From the NCBI GenBank assembly GCA_002633005.1, contig NMRA01000259.1, positions 1-64,000 on the forward strand: a stretch of 64,000 nucleotides of DNA, read 5' to 3'. The stretch's first letter is position 1. Each line of letters starts with the position of its first letter. The DNA comes from Phoronis australis (taxonomy: Eukaryota > Phoronida > Phoronidae). Of this stretch, positions 1-13,079 are shown one piece after another. The position numbers were made by a program, and so were the translations under genes. The notes below the pieces were generated by a model that was not told where the DNA came from, ran no database searches, and was given only the letters and a program-made list of their open reading frames with translations.

Positions 1-3000
1 TCGAATAAAAGTGTTTGCGTAAAGATCCGTTTCATGAAGTTTTTAACAAAAATGAAGCGGAAATAGTGCCTTTAAGTAGAGCCACTGTTATACGGTTTTC
101 TACAAGACATGTTTGGGTGTTGAAATCATGTTACTGCATTTCCCATTTGTTTTCGCAATGTTTGTTCTGCAATTATAAACGAAAGTTTAGGCCCCTGAGA
201 GACCAACAGGTACATGTATTTCCGTAACTTATTGTGTGTGTGTGTGTGTGTGTGTGCATGTGTATATTATTCCTGTTCAATATGTTTCTAAACTAATTCA
301 TTTGTGCAATGTTTACCTGTTGCCTATATATATATTGTTAATTGGATTTCAGAGTAGTAATACTATAGGTAGTATGTACCTATGCACGTGAAATAAAATT
401 AAGAAAATGAAAAGTTTTCCTTGTAAAAGAACCCAACTCAGTACTTTGTGACACCAGCAGTGCATATTGTATTTGTTAATTGTCCCGCTCTTGACGGAGA
501 GTCACATTTTTCGAATTTTCCCGCTATCCCGATACATCATCAAAATGTTCCGGTTTTTAACACACGGCGAAATTCACATATTATCATATTACACTATTTG
601 AATTTCCCACCCCACGTAGCCCTATTTTCCAGTTTGATTGAAAAGAAAAAGCGGGTAGTTTCATGTCTTTTTGCGGCTGCCGCAATTTCCATTCGACTAA
701 GAAAAAAACTAAAACACTGTTGAGCTCTTTTGGTTCTTACGTCTCCCGTTCCGTTGGTCAAAAACACGGCGAACATTTCAACCTAGCGTTTGAGCATAGA
801 CCAAATTCCGCGGAATTTACTCTGAGGTCCCACTTTTCAATCCAGATCTCCTGTTTTTTCATTCTCGAATGTTGACAACGAAGCTCTGTTACTTTGAATC
901 TATGGTAGTTTGCTGTATTTGAGTATACTCGTTGATCGTTCAGTTAATCTAGTGTTTGATACTGTTAGTTTATTGTCTTGATAATGCTTGGGCGATTAAA
1001 GCAAACGTTGAGCATGAAAATCTACTTAGTTGCACTGATTTTTAAATTTCTTTTTTATATCGAATGCATCTGATATATCGTGGTTCGTGAGTTATTGGTA
1101 CGCCCCGACCCCTGGCTGATGATCCGTGACTCAAGCGACTAGCAATTCCAAAACAATATGTCGAACGCATCCTTTGCGTCGTGATATCTTGACGACATGC
1201 ATGTGAGTTATGCTGGGCTACTTAGGAAGTAAACGTCAAATGCGTCCCATGTTTAGTGAAACGTTTTATATCACAAAAGAGACGATAATATCTGTTATCC
1301 AGTTTAAGTCTCGCTTTCACCGTTGTGAAGTTTTTTACATTACCGGTGCTAGGTCGTCCTATTTCCTACCTGCGCCACAAGGGTGTGCTCGACTAGAGAC
1401 AGGTTTCAAATTTTTGGTTAAATGCTCCACAGAGCAAACTGGAAACATTCAGACGCAAATAAAGAATAAAACCGACATAATGGCATACAGCAGGGGTCTA
1501 TCCGTAAAAACTGGCGCGTGCGCGCGTCTCCATTTGATGAGAAGCAGTCAGCCGCCCAAATACGTTTTGATAGCAAAGTCATGTTAGAAGCAAACCACAT
1601 CACAATCACCCAAAACTATCACTGATCACTGTTTGAGGGGTTGCCAAACACAAAATTATTAACATTTTAAGTTGGTATTCTCTTAAGGTTGCCTTATGAT
1701 GGTGACCTAACGAAATAAGTCATTTCTGTTCGTTAAGTAAGCACCACTCCCATTGGTTAACGTTTGGCTAGTGTGGTTTACACTAGCCAATGAGAAGCAG
1801 GATCACATATACATTTAGGGAACAACTTCTCATATGCATGCTTCCAGGGCCAGCGAGGCTTCCAGGGATGCTGTTTGTGATTGATTATTTGTTTAACTTG
1901 GTCATTACTTAAACTCGTAAGCGTAATTACATACGAGTTGTGCTAAAATGTCTAAGCAATTGTTAATATTCAACCCAGTTGTGTTAAATATCGAACGACA
2001 TCTACATATACACGAAGTTCTCCACTCTAAGCCCCAGGCTAAGGATGTCTCTGGCTGCCACATTCGATTCACATGATTCAATAAGATCCACATCGGGATT
2101 TGTCACTAAGCTTTGATTTCTTATTTCACTGCGTTCACAAATGTTCATTTAGTCTCATGACTACCATGCTAAGAAGTTGCTGATTGTACCTCAGTTCACG
2201 CTATTCGCATACCTATTTGGCTCTATGCCCGATGAGGCTAAAAGTGCTTGAGCTTTCACAACGCCAAAAGCTAGAATTGACTGAGAAAACAACGTACATT
2301 AGCTGAAATTTCAAGTAAAAGTTTACCTTCGTTAGCAGTGCGGAAGAAAGAAAATGAAGACTTATGCCTAAAGCAAAATTTCTTTGCACAAGCAAAATAA
2401 TGCCTTTTACTCGTATACGCATACCATTTCTTTGGATATAAGGCCAGTCAATATTTTTTTCTAGTGTTTTGTGCCAATTAGCCGTGATCTACACTATAAC
2501 AATTTACAAAGTATCGACTCACTGAAACCATTCCATGAAAATATAACGAATTAAATAATAAAACAAAATACCACGTATTCCAAAGGTTATAATAACGTGT
2601 TTCACAACAAAATTTAAAAGTGGGTGGCTTTTTATTCGAATAGAAGTTCGAAATTCTCGAATATGCGCTGTATGACAGAAATTTGTGAGCCAGGCATGTT
2701 GTTTACATCTCTTTACCTGAAGGTGAAAGTAGTCTCAAGTATAGCACAAGTACCAAACCCCGCAAAACAAACAGTGCTAAATCAAAAGGCAATACCATTT
2801 TATTTATCATAATTTCATGAATTCTTATATGAAGTACAAATGATATAGCTAGTCATGTTTGAAAAAAAATAGAACATGGATTTAGAGAGAGTAATTGGCA
2901 AAATGAACATCTTGGGAAGATGGAAAAAGCCATTATATGTCAATTTCTATATTTTTTTCTGAAAAGTTCAACCATTTTGGATTTGTGCTGTACATCTGTT

Positions 3001-3566
3001 TCTACATATATCAAAAATAAATGTAGAAAAATGACTGTTACTACTACCAGCTAAACAGCATACGCAATAAAACATGAAAAGCAAGACTATGGCAGGAAAT
3101 TGTGTTAGAGAACATGTTTGAAATTATAACGCATATGAGCAAATTATCAACTTATTTTATTATACACTAAAAATGTCTTGGGAAGAATACAAGTTTTTCG
3201 CCAACGCTAATCTAAAAAGAATCATGTGCTTCCAACCATAGAAAACAAAGTAAACACGCTACATTAACGCCAAAGGCCTTTCCTTGAACGCTTGTGATGA
3301 ATATGCATATCTCCTGTCACGACAAACTTTATTACTCTGCGCGTACCAGCGCACAGTCTTGTTATTCTCGGTTTTTATACTTTTTTCTTCTCATTTTCCT
3401 TTCCGACATTTTCTAGAGGTTGATAACTCTCAAACGACTTAACATTCAACTTTGAAATTTGCAGGTACCTTTGAGCGAGCCATAAATTACATAAAATATA
3501 TTTTTGAAAATTTCCAGACACGTTTGAACGATCCGTAAATTTTAAAAAAATATATTTCCACACATG
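1..3566. other. Non-coding stretch, no gene recognised
   Basis: Contains a GT microsatellite at about 232-258 and one arm of a dispersed repeat (about 1576-1690), and otherwise only short chance frames. The longest open frame (1210-1587) shows no domain, no splice-consistent neighbours and no family resemblance that I recognise. Confidence 0.6.
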
Positions 3567-4920
3567 CACCGGAAGTGGGGAATAGGTGCAAAGATCATCT
3601 AATTTTCAAAATGTTATTTCTCCTGCATTTTCAAAGAACTTTTTTCAATTTCAGTGTAACAGGTGTAAGTCTTCTTGCCAGTCAAATCAATTACTTTCTA
3701 AGTAAAAGGGTCATCCAATCAGATTAAACAGGTCAAAGATCATTGAGAGCAAACTAAGATTTTGAGCTAGAGACTTTAAATTCACAAATCTGATTGGTAC
3801 ATGTATTTGAGCTTCAATTCCAAAGTTTAAGGTCATTTGGTGCAACCATGGGTCATTAGGCGTATGTTTCTTCTGAAACTTTTACGGTTTCATTCCAAAC
3901 GTATTCTGATGTGTAAACAATTAGACAGCTGTGATTCTGAATATGAAATACATTTTTCACGGACTTTGCAATAATTTTACTAAAAAGACTTATAATGCAC
4001 CGGAAGAAGTAAATTAGTGAGAAGATTATGTAATGTTCAAAATGTTACTTCTCTTATATTTTTCAAGGAATTCTCTTCAATTTCAGCACACAGATGTAAG
4101 CATATATGCTAATCAAATACATTACTAATCAGATAAAATAGGTCAATGATCGTTGAGCGCAAACATAAAGTTTGAACTAGACACTTTAGATTTACGCGGG
4201 ATTGATGCATGCAGTTGCGTTCTAATTCCAAAGCTTCATGTCATTTGGTACAACCATGGGTTATTAAGTGCATTTTTCTTCTGCAATTTATCATTTATCA
4301 CGTATTCTGATGTGTCAGCAGTTAGACAATTGTGATTCGCAGCATTAATTGCACTTTTCACGCACTTTGCACTAATTCCACTACAAAAGCTCATAATACA
4401 CTAGAAAGGATGAACTAGTGCAAAGACGTTATTTCTTCTACATTTTCAAGGAATTCTTTTCAATTTCAGCACACAGGAGTAAGCATATATGCCAATCAAA
4501 TACACTACTTTTCAAATCAATCGGGCCACCCAATCAGGTAAAATAGGCTAAAGGTCATTGAGTGCAAACTTAAATTTTGAGTTAGGTATTCATATTTACA
4601 TACTTAGAAACATGTAATTAAGTTCCAATTGCAAAGTTTCAGGTCATTTGGTACAACCATGGGGTCATTACGTGCATTTTCCTTCCGAAAAATTGACCTT
4701 TTCATTCAACATGTTATAGTACTGTCATTCTCAACATTAACCACACTTTTTAGGGACTTTATCATTATTCCACTACATTAGCCCAAAATGCACCGAAAAG
4801 GATCAAATACTACAAAAGATATCTAATTTCTATTCCACTGTGCCAACAATAAAACATCTGTGATTCGGCATGATCCACACTTTTATTTTCTTGAACAGTT
4901 CTCCTACGGTGCACAAGCCA
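3567..4920. repeat. Diverged tandem repeat, ~390-430 bp unit, three copies plus a partial
   Basis: Units begin at 3567, 3998, 4399 and 4791 with variants of tgcaccggaa. Each unit repeats the same marker order: atttcaatttcag, a variant of aaatcaattactttct, caatcagattaaa, a variant of ggtcatttggtacaaccatggg, ttctgatgtgt and cacggactttgc. The lengths of the first three (431, 401, 392) differ by small indels. The last copy is cut short. No open frame is conserved across units, so this looks like satellite-type or local tandem duplication rather than a gene. Confidence 0.75.
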
Positions 4921-5298
4921 ACGGAAAGGTTAAAAACTTTCCAAAAAGTCTCACACGCGCGGAGTCATTATTGTCACTTTTTTGTTGGATTTGTGAGCTT
5001 CTGCTCCGTGTAACATATTGGAATTAATGGCGCAAATTGAATAAGGCCAACAAAAAACTATTTGTTTGTTCATTTCATTCTGCTGTATGTGTTTTGTGCA
5101 GCGCCAGATAACTGTGGTGCTTACTTAATGACCGGAAATTCGTAGTCTTTTGATTATCATAAGGTGTGCTTAAAGAGAATGATCCCAACTTAAAATGGTA
5201 ATAACTTTCATGACTGTTAATTTTAAGCTTGGCAACCCCCGAAACGGTGAGCAACGATAGTTTTGGGTGACTGAGATATGTATTGTTTGCTTCTAGCA

Positions 5299-6110
5299 TG
5301 ATCCTGCTCGACTTAGCGAAAGCCTTCGACAAAGTATATAAGTATATAATCAGGGTCTTTTGCTTTATCTCAACAATTAAAGAATAACAGCTCGCTACAA
5401 GACTTTCGTCATCGAAAGAATCCTTAGTGTAGCCACTGCGCTGGAGATGCTGGTAAATAGTAGGGTACCATCTGGGGCCCTTTATTATTAATACTCTTTA
5501 CAATAACTCCTCTGATATTGTGAACCAAGGCACAGTGTTACTTCTCTTCGCTGTCAACTGTACTTTATTGCAGCGTCAACATCAACCAGGAATAACAAAC
5601 TCTTCAAGTAGACTTAGAGAACCTACAACTATGTGAAGCCTATTGCCAATTGGAGCCCCATCCTTCAAAATGTTACCTGACCCGTGTAACCAACAAAAGA
5701 GTCTCATCTGACTTCATGCTGTTTCCACAATACGACATGATCTGTCAAGACATCTGCAACATATTTGGGTGTAAACATTCATGAAATGATCATATTAGCA
5801 TAATCACCAAGAAAGCAAACGGAGCACGTGCTTTTACTAATCAAACTCTGACGACGTCTGCCCCTCCAAGGATCAAAGCTGAGTGCCTGACTAGTCTTTC
5901 GAGGTCCGTGCATGTCCGTTCTGGAGTGCCCCACACAAGCTCAACCACCAAGAAGCTAGAAAGACTTCAAAGGCGCAGCTCCAGGACTGCATTCCAGTGG
6001 ATGAGGGAATCCAGCGTCTCCAAAGGGATTAACAAGCTGCCTCCAAATTTCAACGACATTTACACAAAGACATCAGCAAAGGATTTTAACTTCTTCCAGA
6101 ACAATTGTTA
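5299..6110 (+). pseudogene. Broken non-LTR retrotransposon reverse transcriptase fragment
   Basis: At 5300-5335 the frame reads ILLDLAKAFDKV, the D-x-A-K-A-F-D motif of LINE reverse transcriptases (RT motif A region). Further on, across frameshifts and stops, come VPSGALL (motif near the GxxLSP-like block), LEPHPSKC with RVTNKR, then ITKKANGARAFTNQTL and APPRIKAECLTSL, and finally TKKLERLQRRSSRTAF at 5950-5995. This order matches the RT C-terminal half of CR1/L2/Jockey-type elements (family knowledge; clade not fixed). There are multiple stops, so it is dead. A dispersed repeat adjoins its left side. Confidence 0.75.
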
Positions 6111-7498
6111 ACGTCAATACCAAGAATGCAGAGCATATTACAATGTGAAGCTGTCATGGCTTCGCAGACGCCGTTCAGGATCATGATTTCTAGCCGCCGA
6201 AGTAAACTTTTTGTTTATCAGTGAACACTCTTCAACCAATCACCATTGTAAATATCCATTTAAAACTGAGCAGGTCCTGTCGACTCCTTCATAGAAAGGT
6301 ATACCCCAAATATTGTGAAGACCTCTCAATGAGCTTAATGGCAACAGGCAAATAAAACTTAAAATGCCACAAAAGGGCACGTCAAGGTACTAGTCTGGCT
6401 CTCAAAATCAGCACCGGTTGTGCTCTTCACAATAACAAAATATGTCTAGAAATATCATATTTCACGAAGATCCATAAAACCACAAACATGTATGGAGGCA
6501 GAAACAAAATCGCCATTACGAGGGCCTTTGTAGACGGGCTTGTCCGAAAGTCAGCGTCAGTTAAAAAAATATATTCGAAAATACCAACGGCCAAAACGAA
6601 AAATACTTCGGATCAATTAAAAATTTCCTGGAAGGTATCAACTTCATCTAACCAGACACCTGTATGCCAAATTGCATATGTACAGTGACACATAGATATG
6701 TGGGCACATAAAGAGGTATTTTGAAAAATTCTTCACGAAACCATGAAACGTGAAAAGCATGCTTCGAAAATGTCAGGCTGCTCGAGAAACCCGAGATCTC
6801 TCACTTTACGTTTTGAAAATCGATACACCCGCCGATCTTTATTAACCCAGCCCATGCCTTAACATTTGACTTTTCTAGCAATGTGATGCCAGGAACTGGT
6901 GATAAAGGTTACACAACAGCATTAAGCCCGGATTAGACACACAGTGTTTCCATTGACCTTTTCCATAAAACAAATTGCGTCATGCACATCCCAGAGCATA
7001 GATTTTGAAGAATGTGTAACACAGGCGGTCGTCTGGTCGGAAAGCGGCAATATGTAACACAGGCGATCGTCTGGTCGGAAAGCGGCACGTGGTTTTGCAT
7101 AGATGCTAAACGTTTACTCGTATCTACAAGAACTAAACTGTAGGCTTCTTTGAAGATTAACTGGTCTCCACAGAACAAACCTACGTCAGCAGCTGGCGTT
7201 GCCGTACGCGATGACCGCTATCTCATAATCTTTAGTGTTTATGACGTCCGTCGCTATCCATCGAAAGGTCACTTGTTAGGTTTACAGTCTTCTGGTTTAA
7301 AGAATTATTTTTCAATTGTTTTTGATAAAAATGACCAGACAGTTTTAAAATACCTTTCACATTACTAAAATATGACAAATCAACCAACACGGTTTAAACA
7401 CATTTCTAAAACCTGATGTAAAGCCTTCCTCGATGGATGTTTTGGGGAATCTGGATAGGTCTAGCAATTTTAGTAATAGAAGAGAATACGATTTAAAT
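6111..7498. other. Non-coding stretch with a 38-bp tandem duplication
   Basis: No gene recognised. Positions 7016-7087 carry two copies of a 38-bp unit (gtaacacaggcggtcgtctg...), differing by about one base. Confidence 0.6.
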
Positions 7499-7506
7499 GC
7501 TCAACC

Positions 7507-7626
7507 CACAGGCGCTTGGGTTTATCGCAAATGACGTCACTCAATAATATATATAAGAAAACATATGTTTTCTTATATATATATATTATTGAGTGACGTC
7601 ATTTGCGATAAACCCAAGCGCCTGTG
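7507..7626. mobile_element. Palindromic MITE with exact 8-bp target-site duplication
   Basis: The 120-bp insert is almost a perfect palindrome. It starts CACAGGCGCTTGGG and ends CCCAAGCGCCTGTG, with the axis at gaaaacatatgttttc; the arms differ only by a few AT units. It is flanked by GCTCAACC at 7499-7506 and again at 7627-7634. Eight-base duplications with such termini fit hAT- or MULE-type non-autonomous elements; class is inferred. Each arm has a full CRE palindrome TGACGTCA (7532-7539, 7594-7601). No coding capacity. Confidence 0.88.
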
Positions 7627-7634
7627 GCTCAACC

Positions 7635-10600
7635 GAAGGCACGTCGAGCGATAAGTTAAGTAAACTTTACGCGCCATACTGTGCCAGCTCAATGAAACGG
7701 CAAATAAGTAGAAGTATGCATTTGCTGCGAGTACCAAGCTATTTTGAATAGAACACCCGTGTGTGCAGGTGTTGTTCGCAGTTGTCTGAATCAACTGGGG
7801 ATTCTCGCGGTGACGTAGACGAAAGTCAGGCAATAAGCCTAAAAGTTCATTACATTTAGCACTTTATGACTTAAGTACGTGTTGTCAGGGTGATGCTTTT
7901 AACATACTGTAGAAACTAAATATACATGAATTACAGCTCGATGTTGGCTTTAAGCTATTGAAATGCTAAGATGACTGTTCAGAGTGTTTGTCTGTGGATA
8001 TAAAGATCAGTTGACCACGGGTTTTATTCGAAATCCCAAGTTTTTACTCGAGTTTGTAGCTAAGTCCAAACTTGGACTAGAAACTCATCTGCGTAAATCG
8101 CAATGTACTCAAGGATAGAAAAAATAGAGTTACATTGAGTTCGTGCTAAACTGGACTGAAAATGTCAATAATAAGTTCGAGTACGATTTTAAGTTCCCGG
8201 ACCCTGGGTCTCTAGCAATAACGAACAGCCCGTTCGGCGAGTCCTGAATCACCTATAATAAAGATGTTCACTTTTTGAAGTAAGAGAATTTCGTCAGTAG
8301 GATAATCATTTGTGCTCTTCCAGTGAAGCCCGAGAAAAACTTGGAATGTCCTTTGTTTTGTTCGCCATTCTGTATTTAAATAAGGCGGAAGTATAAAACA
8401 AATTTACTTCCACCGGCTAGAAAACTGAGCGTTTAAATTCTTGAGATCAGATCCAATGTGTAATCGAACTAACAGCGCCGCAGTTTGAGACAGTGTACGT
8501 TGTTATACTTAACGCCTCGTATAAAACTCTAGAGCAGTGGAAGGTTTTGCAGGTGTCTTTTTGAAATGAATAAAACAATATCCTATTCAGTACGAGTGAT
8601 GACATTTTTAAAATTATTGGAATAACACTGACATTTTTCATGCAGATCAGCCTATGTAAATGTACATGCAAATTCAGTTCATTTAATTCACGCGAATGTG
8701 TTTATGAAACTCCTTCCCCTTCCAGTTTCCTATATCCTCTTTTGTAGTAATCTCATGTTAACTGTACACCCTATGAATTTTTTAAGACCCGTCTGCCCGC
8801 CACCTGTTGGCCACGTCACGTGACCTAATGATTTCTGGCACGACTGGGACTCGAATCCGGGATATCTGCTAAGCGTGCAGACTTATGTTTATTAGATCAC
8901 GGGATGCGGCCAACAGACGGCATGCAGACCTTTCTTAAGAATGTTTGCGATCAAATTTCCACGCGGTTCAGGATTTACATACTTATTTACGAGGTCCTTT
9001 GCAAAATACTTACTTATTCTGTACGATATACTGTTATTTATATTCTAGGAACATGTAGCTGGGACCGGCGCCACCCAACCCCAACCACTAATGCTATGAT
9101 TTCTAAGTAAATAATCACGCATAAATTGTAAAAATATATATGTACTATTTATACTTTGGACATACGCTGAAATACTGACATGGCATCAACAGAATGAATA
9201 CTTAAATAAATAAATAAACCGATACATTGGCCGACGGAAGTAAAAGCACTACGCTTCAACAGTAAATTAAACATCAAAATAACATTAAATTTTGCAAAAT
9301 ATGCCTACCTAAGGTTTTGATCATCGTTACGAATTAATTAAATCAGCACTCGGCAACAACCATTAGCCTATCGACCTGTAACTTGCAAAAAAACTAAAGA
9401 TGAATAACCAGAGTCCATAATGATTGAAATTCTTTTGAAAACGGATTAATTTCGTTGCACGATGTCAGTTTTATATTTTAACAGTTTTAATTATATTTCC
9501 TGGTTGATATTGGAATGACACCTGTCTTACATACACACCTTCTTCTACAAAACCAGAAAAAAACGAAAATAATAAGCTATCACAGGGTTATTAATCATCA
9601 ACCTGTCGTTACGTACAAGTCTACGAGAGCATCTGTCACCCAGCGACAAGGTGAGAGTCAGCCGATTTCCACCAAATTTCGCACACAGGGTCCCATAATC
9701 AGTGCTAAAGCATTTTCCTCAAAATATTGAGTTATACGCTACAACTATTCACGGTTTTCAAGTCAATTTTCCACCCTAGAAATTCTTGATTTTGAACTTG
9801 TATTTATTCATTGGATGAAAGTTATTGAACTGATAGGTCATAGGTCATGCGATGGTAATAGATTGACATTCAAATGTCTTGAAAAATCATCGATTTACTA
9901 CCAATATTTAGTAGTTTCGCTTAAGTACCCCCAAAACCGCTTTGAACCTATGCCATGCTCCATTACATGACATCTGCCCCCCTTGTGACTACGAGAATGA
10001 AACTTAATATAAATATTGACATAATACGGTACTTCTATCACCTAGAACAAAAACATTGTCACTCAGCCCATTAGTTATCTCAAACGTAATAAAAACGGAC
10101 ACTTGCAGATACTGGCGTTGACAACACGTATAAACAGTCAGTTTTCGACATTTTTTCATGTTTTGCAAGAAATTATTTTGCAGTTGAGCTAGTTCCTGAA
10201 GATTTCTCAACATGGCTCTCTTTTTGCAAAAAATCGACTATGACCACCCTAATAGAGAATACAATAAAGTAGATTTGGAATGCCCTCTAAATGTGAAATC
10301 TTGTCCGAGTCGCCATCAACACATATTGTCGTCCGGGCGACAATATATACGTCACCACATCCCCGTAATTGCGAACACATTTGCGGCCGGTTGAAGAGTT
10401 TCCTCCATTAAGATGTCTATGGTTTCTTCATTTCCGAACAAATATCTCGTTAATGAAAGCCATATGTTCCTTCTGAACGGAAGTAAATTTCAGAACCGGA
10501 AGTCTGTGCCTTTTGAACAGACGATCCGCTTAATCACATTAGGCTAAGAATTCGAAACTGAAATATGTATCATGTTCTACTTATACAAAACAAAGACAAG

Positions 10601-12894
10601 CACACAAAGTTGTTTCCAAATCATTCTAGCGAAAATAAGACCGTCAAGATTTTTTGTCAATAAAAGACCGCACGCGGAATATTTGGAATGCTTATTTTTA
10701 AAACGTTTCCACACTTTCAATCACATATTCTAAAGTACTTACACCTTGGTGAATCCCAAAGTGAAACGGGTAAGGGTAAATTCATCGAAATAAGGTTCTT
10801 CAAACTCATCAGAGTAGATCAGTGAGCCCGCCAGCATTGATTGTCCAGATTCTACGTAATACGTATTGACCAATAAATGATCTTAACTCGAGATCAGCTT
10901 ATTAACATATAGACAGGTAGTGTTTGCGGGTGTTCTGAATTTGCCAGCTGATTGAATTTTTTGATGTCTTTGAAGTTAAACGGTAGACCGGCCCTATATC
11001 AAACTGTCTCAGTTTTCCACATTTGCTGAGAGTGGCCAATCCAGAAAATTAAGTTTGGGCCTGCTGGTTTGTAAGCTAGTACTTTTACGTGGCCAAGCGT
11101 TACCTAGAGAGCGCAGAAGTCTCATAGACGAGCATACATGTACATGCAGTACGTTTTACTACCCTGTGACACAGCGCCACCTATACTGAAAAGTGGTCCT
11201 GTGGCAACATGATGAACGACACACGGAATTCCATGTGTGGGCATCAATGCGCATGCTTAGTCGGACGTTAATTTACAGATAACATAGCCACCACTTGCAC
11301 ACGCCTTCTATGCACTGAACTTGTTTGGGCTTAAGCCACAGGATCGGGGTATTCTTGATTTTGTTTACTTCGACCACTGACGGTTTTAATAAATTTTAAA
11401 GGTGGTCTTACCTAGCCTAAATGTAAACTGAAAGGGGTTCCCAGATTTCAACCAATTGGAACGACTGAATGTTATGACGTCGGTTTCATTACTGTAACCA
11501 ATAAGAAGCCATGTTAAACAACATTCTACAGTGCTACCTTTCGTAGCACTGTGAAAGAGTGTACCATAGACATCTAATACTGATGTCTATGGAGTATACG
11601 TTTTACTCAACTTGGAGGCGCATCGACATCTATCGGAAAATAAGCTTAACTAGATCACTGAACATCTCCCTGCCACAAGGCATTCGGAATAAAAAGTTCA
11701 CGTAAGGAAAGTAACACAAATGTGTCAGCGACCCCTGGTAGTATCGGGTGGTATAGTCAGTCTTAGTCAATCATTATCTTAAAATCGGTCATATAGCCTT
11801 CTAAACTACAGTCCCTTACATAAGTGATCCTTACAATTCACACGTCCAATCTTGGTGGGGCTTTACAGATCGTCCGGAATGCGTACGGCAAGGTCGTGAT
11901 GTAAGAATAGGCACTGTTGGTACTGGTTTGGCAGCGACTGTGACTGGTTAGTCCGCTGCAGCGAATGTGCGATGCGATGCCACCATATATAGATATAGTC
12001 TACGATGCCACTGTGTCTTTGGCGATATCCTCAGTCAGCGGCATTGGACTTGCTCAGAAATTATCGGTTGCGCACGAAGGAATAGCCATCTGCACGCTGA
12101 ACTTCGTGCTCCCTGCTCCTCGGGAAAGGTGCTTCTTCATAACTGCGGGATTCCACCCCATTTGATCTCAATTGATAGGCTGGAAACAGACAGTGTCATC
12201 GGGCTGGGTAGGCAACACGTAGCCCCTCGGTTGGTTGGTTGGGGGCTACAATACTTCCCATCGCTTTCTGTACGCATTCGTCCCGTGACGTGTCTTAAAC
12301 GGGCGGCAGGCCAAATCCGGCCACCGATTAAGAGATTTCACTTCGTCAAAATACATTCTAAACTCAAAACCATCACTTAAAAAGAGCTTACTTTCTTCAG
12401 TGATCCTTTCTGCTTCTACACATATCTTTGATGAAGCCTATCTACTACAATTAAGGTGACTTTGGAGAAGAATTCCAACTCCACTTTTTGGTCACCGTTA
12501 ACTTTTTCACCGCACGCGCGATAAACACAAAATATTTCAACTGAGTCACGTGAGTTAGGCAAAGGCTGAGTGAAGCGCGNGGCTGAGTGAAGCGCGTGAC
12601 CTGGCGCGTGACACTTGCAAAATAGCATGGGAAGATATCAGGTGGAATTGTGAGTTTTGTGTTGCTTGGACTTTTTGTTCGTTAACAGGCGTGATTTCTC
12701 GTAACTTCCTCAAAATGGCACCCGTGAGAGAAACTCAAGCGAACCCCGACAGATTTTCATGGATATGTTCAAGTTATGTTGACTAAATTGTATTCACAGC
12801 CAAGGTATGTGTTAATTATAACTCCGTGTGCATTTATGCATGTTTCATTCGATTTTATTTGCTGTATTTTGAAATGCGTAACTTTTTATGGGGA
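7635..12894. other. Non-coding stretch, no gene recognised
   Basis: Apart from the tRNA-like foldback, I see only short chance frames. Two adjacent small perfect hairpins lie at 11528-11552 and 11564-11592. At 12564-12596 the 16-mer GGCTGAGTGAAGCGCG occurs twice around an N (12580), which suggests an unresolved assembly join. Confidence 0.55.
8791..8929. repeat. tRNA-like foldback (two inverted tRNA-head-like arms, box B inside)
   Basis: The left arm (gtctgcccgccacctgttgg...) and the reverse complement of the right arm (gtctgcatgccgtctgttgg...) align over about 40 bp, both ending near cgtgacctaat/cgtgatctaat, which resembles a degenerate box A. On the minus strand, 8858-8846 reads GGATTCGAGTCCC, a strong box B. 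The minus strand thus looks like a tRNA-derived SINE head. It is not a working tRNA gene: the acceptor stem does not close. Confidence 0.55.
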
Positions 12895-12899
12895 TGTAC

Positions 12900-13079
12900 A
12901 ATGCGCGCACCCATGGGGGGTCGGGGGGTTCGAACGCAAAATGGTCCGCCCCTGAGAGACAAAAAGTCCGAGAAAATGGAACAAAAGTTTTTTTTTTAGT
13001 TCGCCGGCTCTTTTGTTAGCAAAAGGTCCACAACGTCAGGAATTCGAGCCCCCCATATTGAAGGCTGGGTGCGCGCATG
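12900..13079. mobile_element. Imperfect foldback MITE
   Basis: Ends are inverted copies: ATGCGCGCACCCA at the left and TGGGTGCGCGCAT at the right, with a second inverted match inside (ggggggttcga versus tcgagcccccc). TGTAC occurs at 12895-12899 and 13080-13084 and may be a 5-bp target duplication. The interior segment tttagttcgccggctcttttgttagcaaaaggtccac resembles the interior of the hAT-like MITEs at 45218 and 54900, so the families may be related. Confidence 0.55.
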
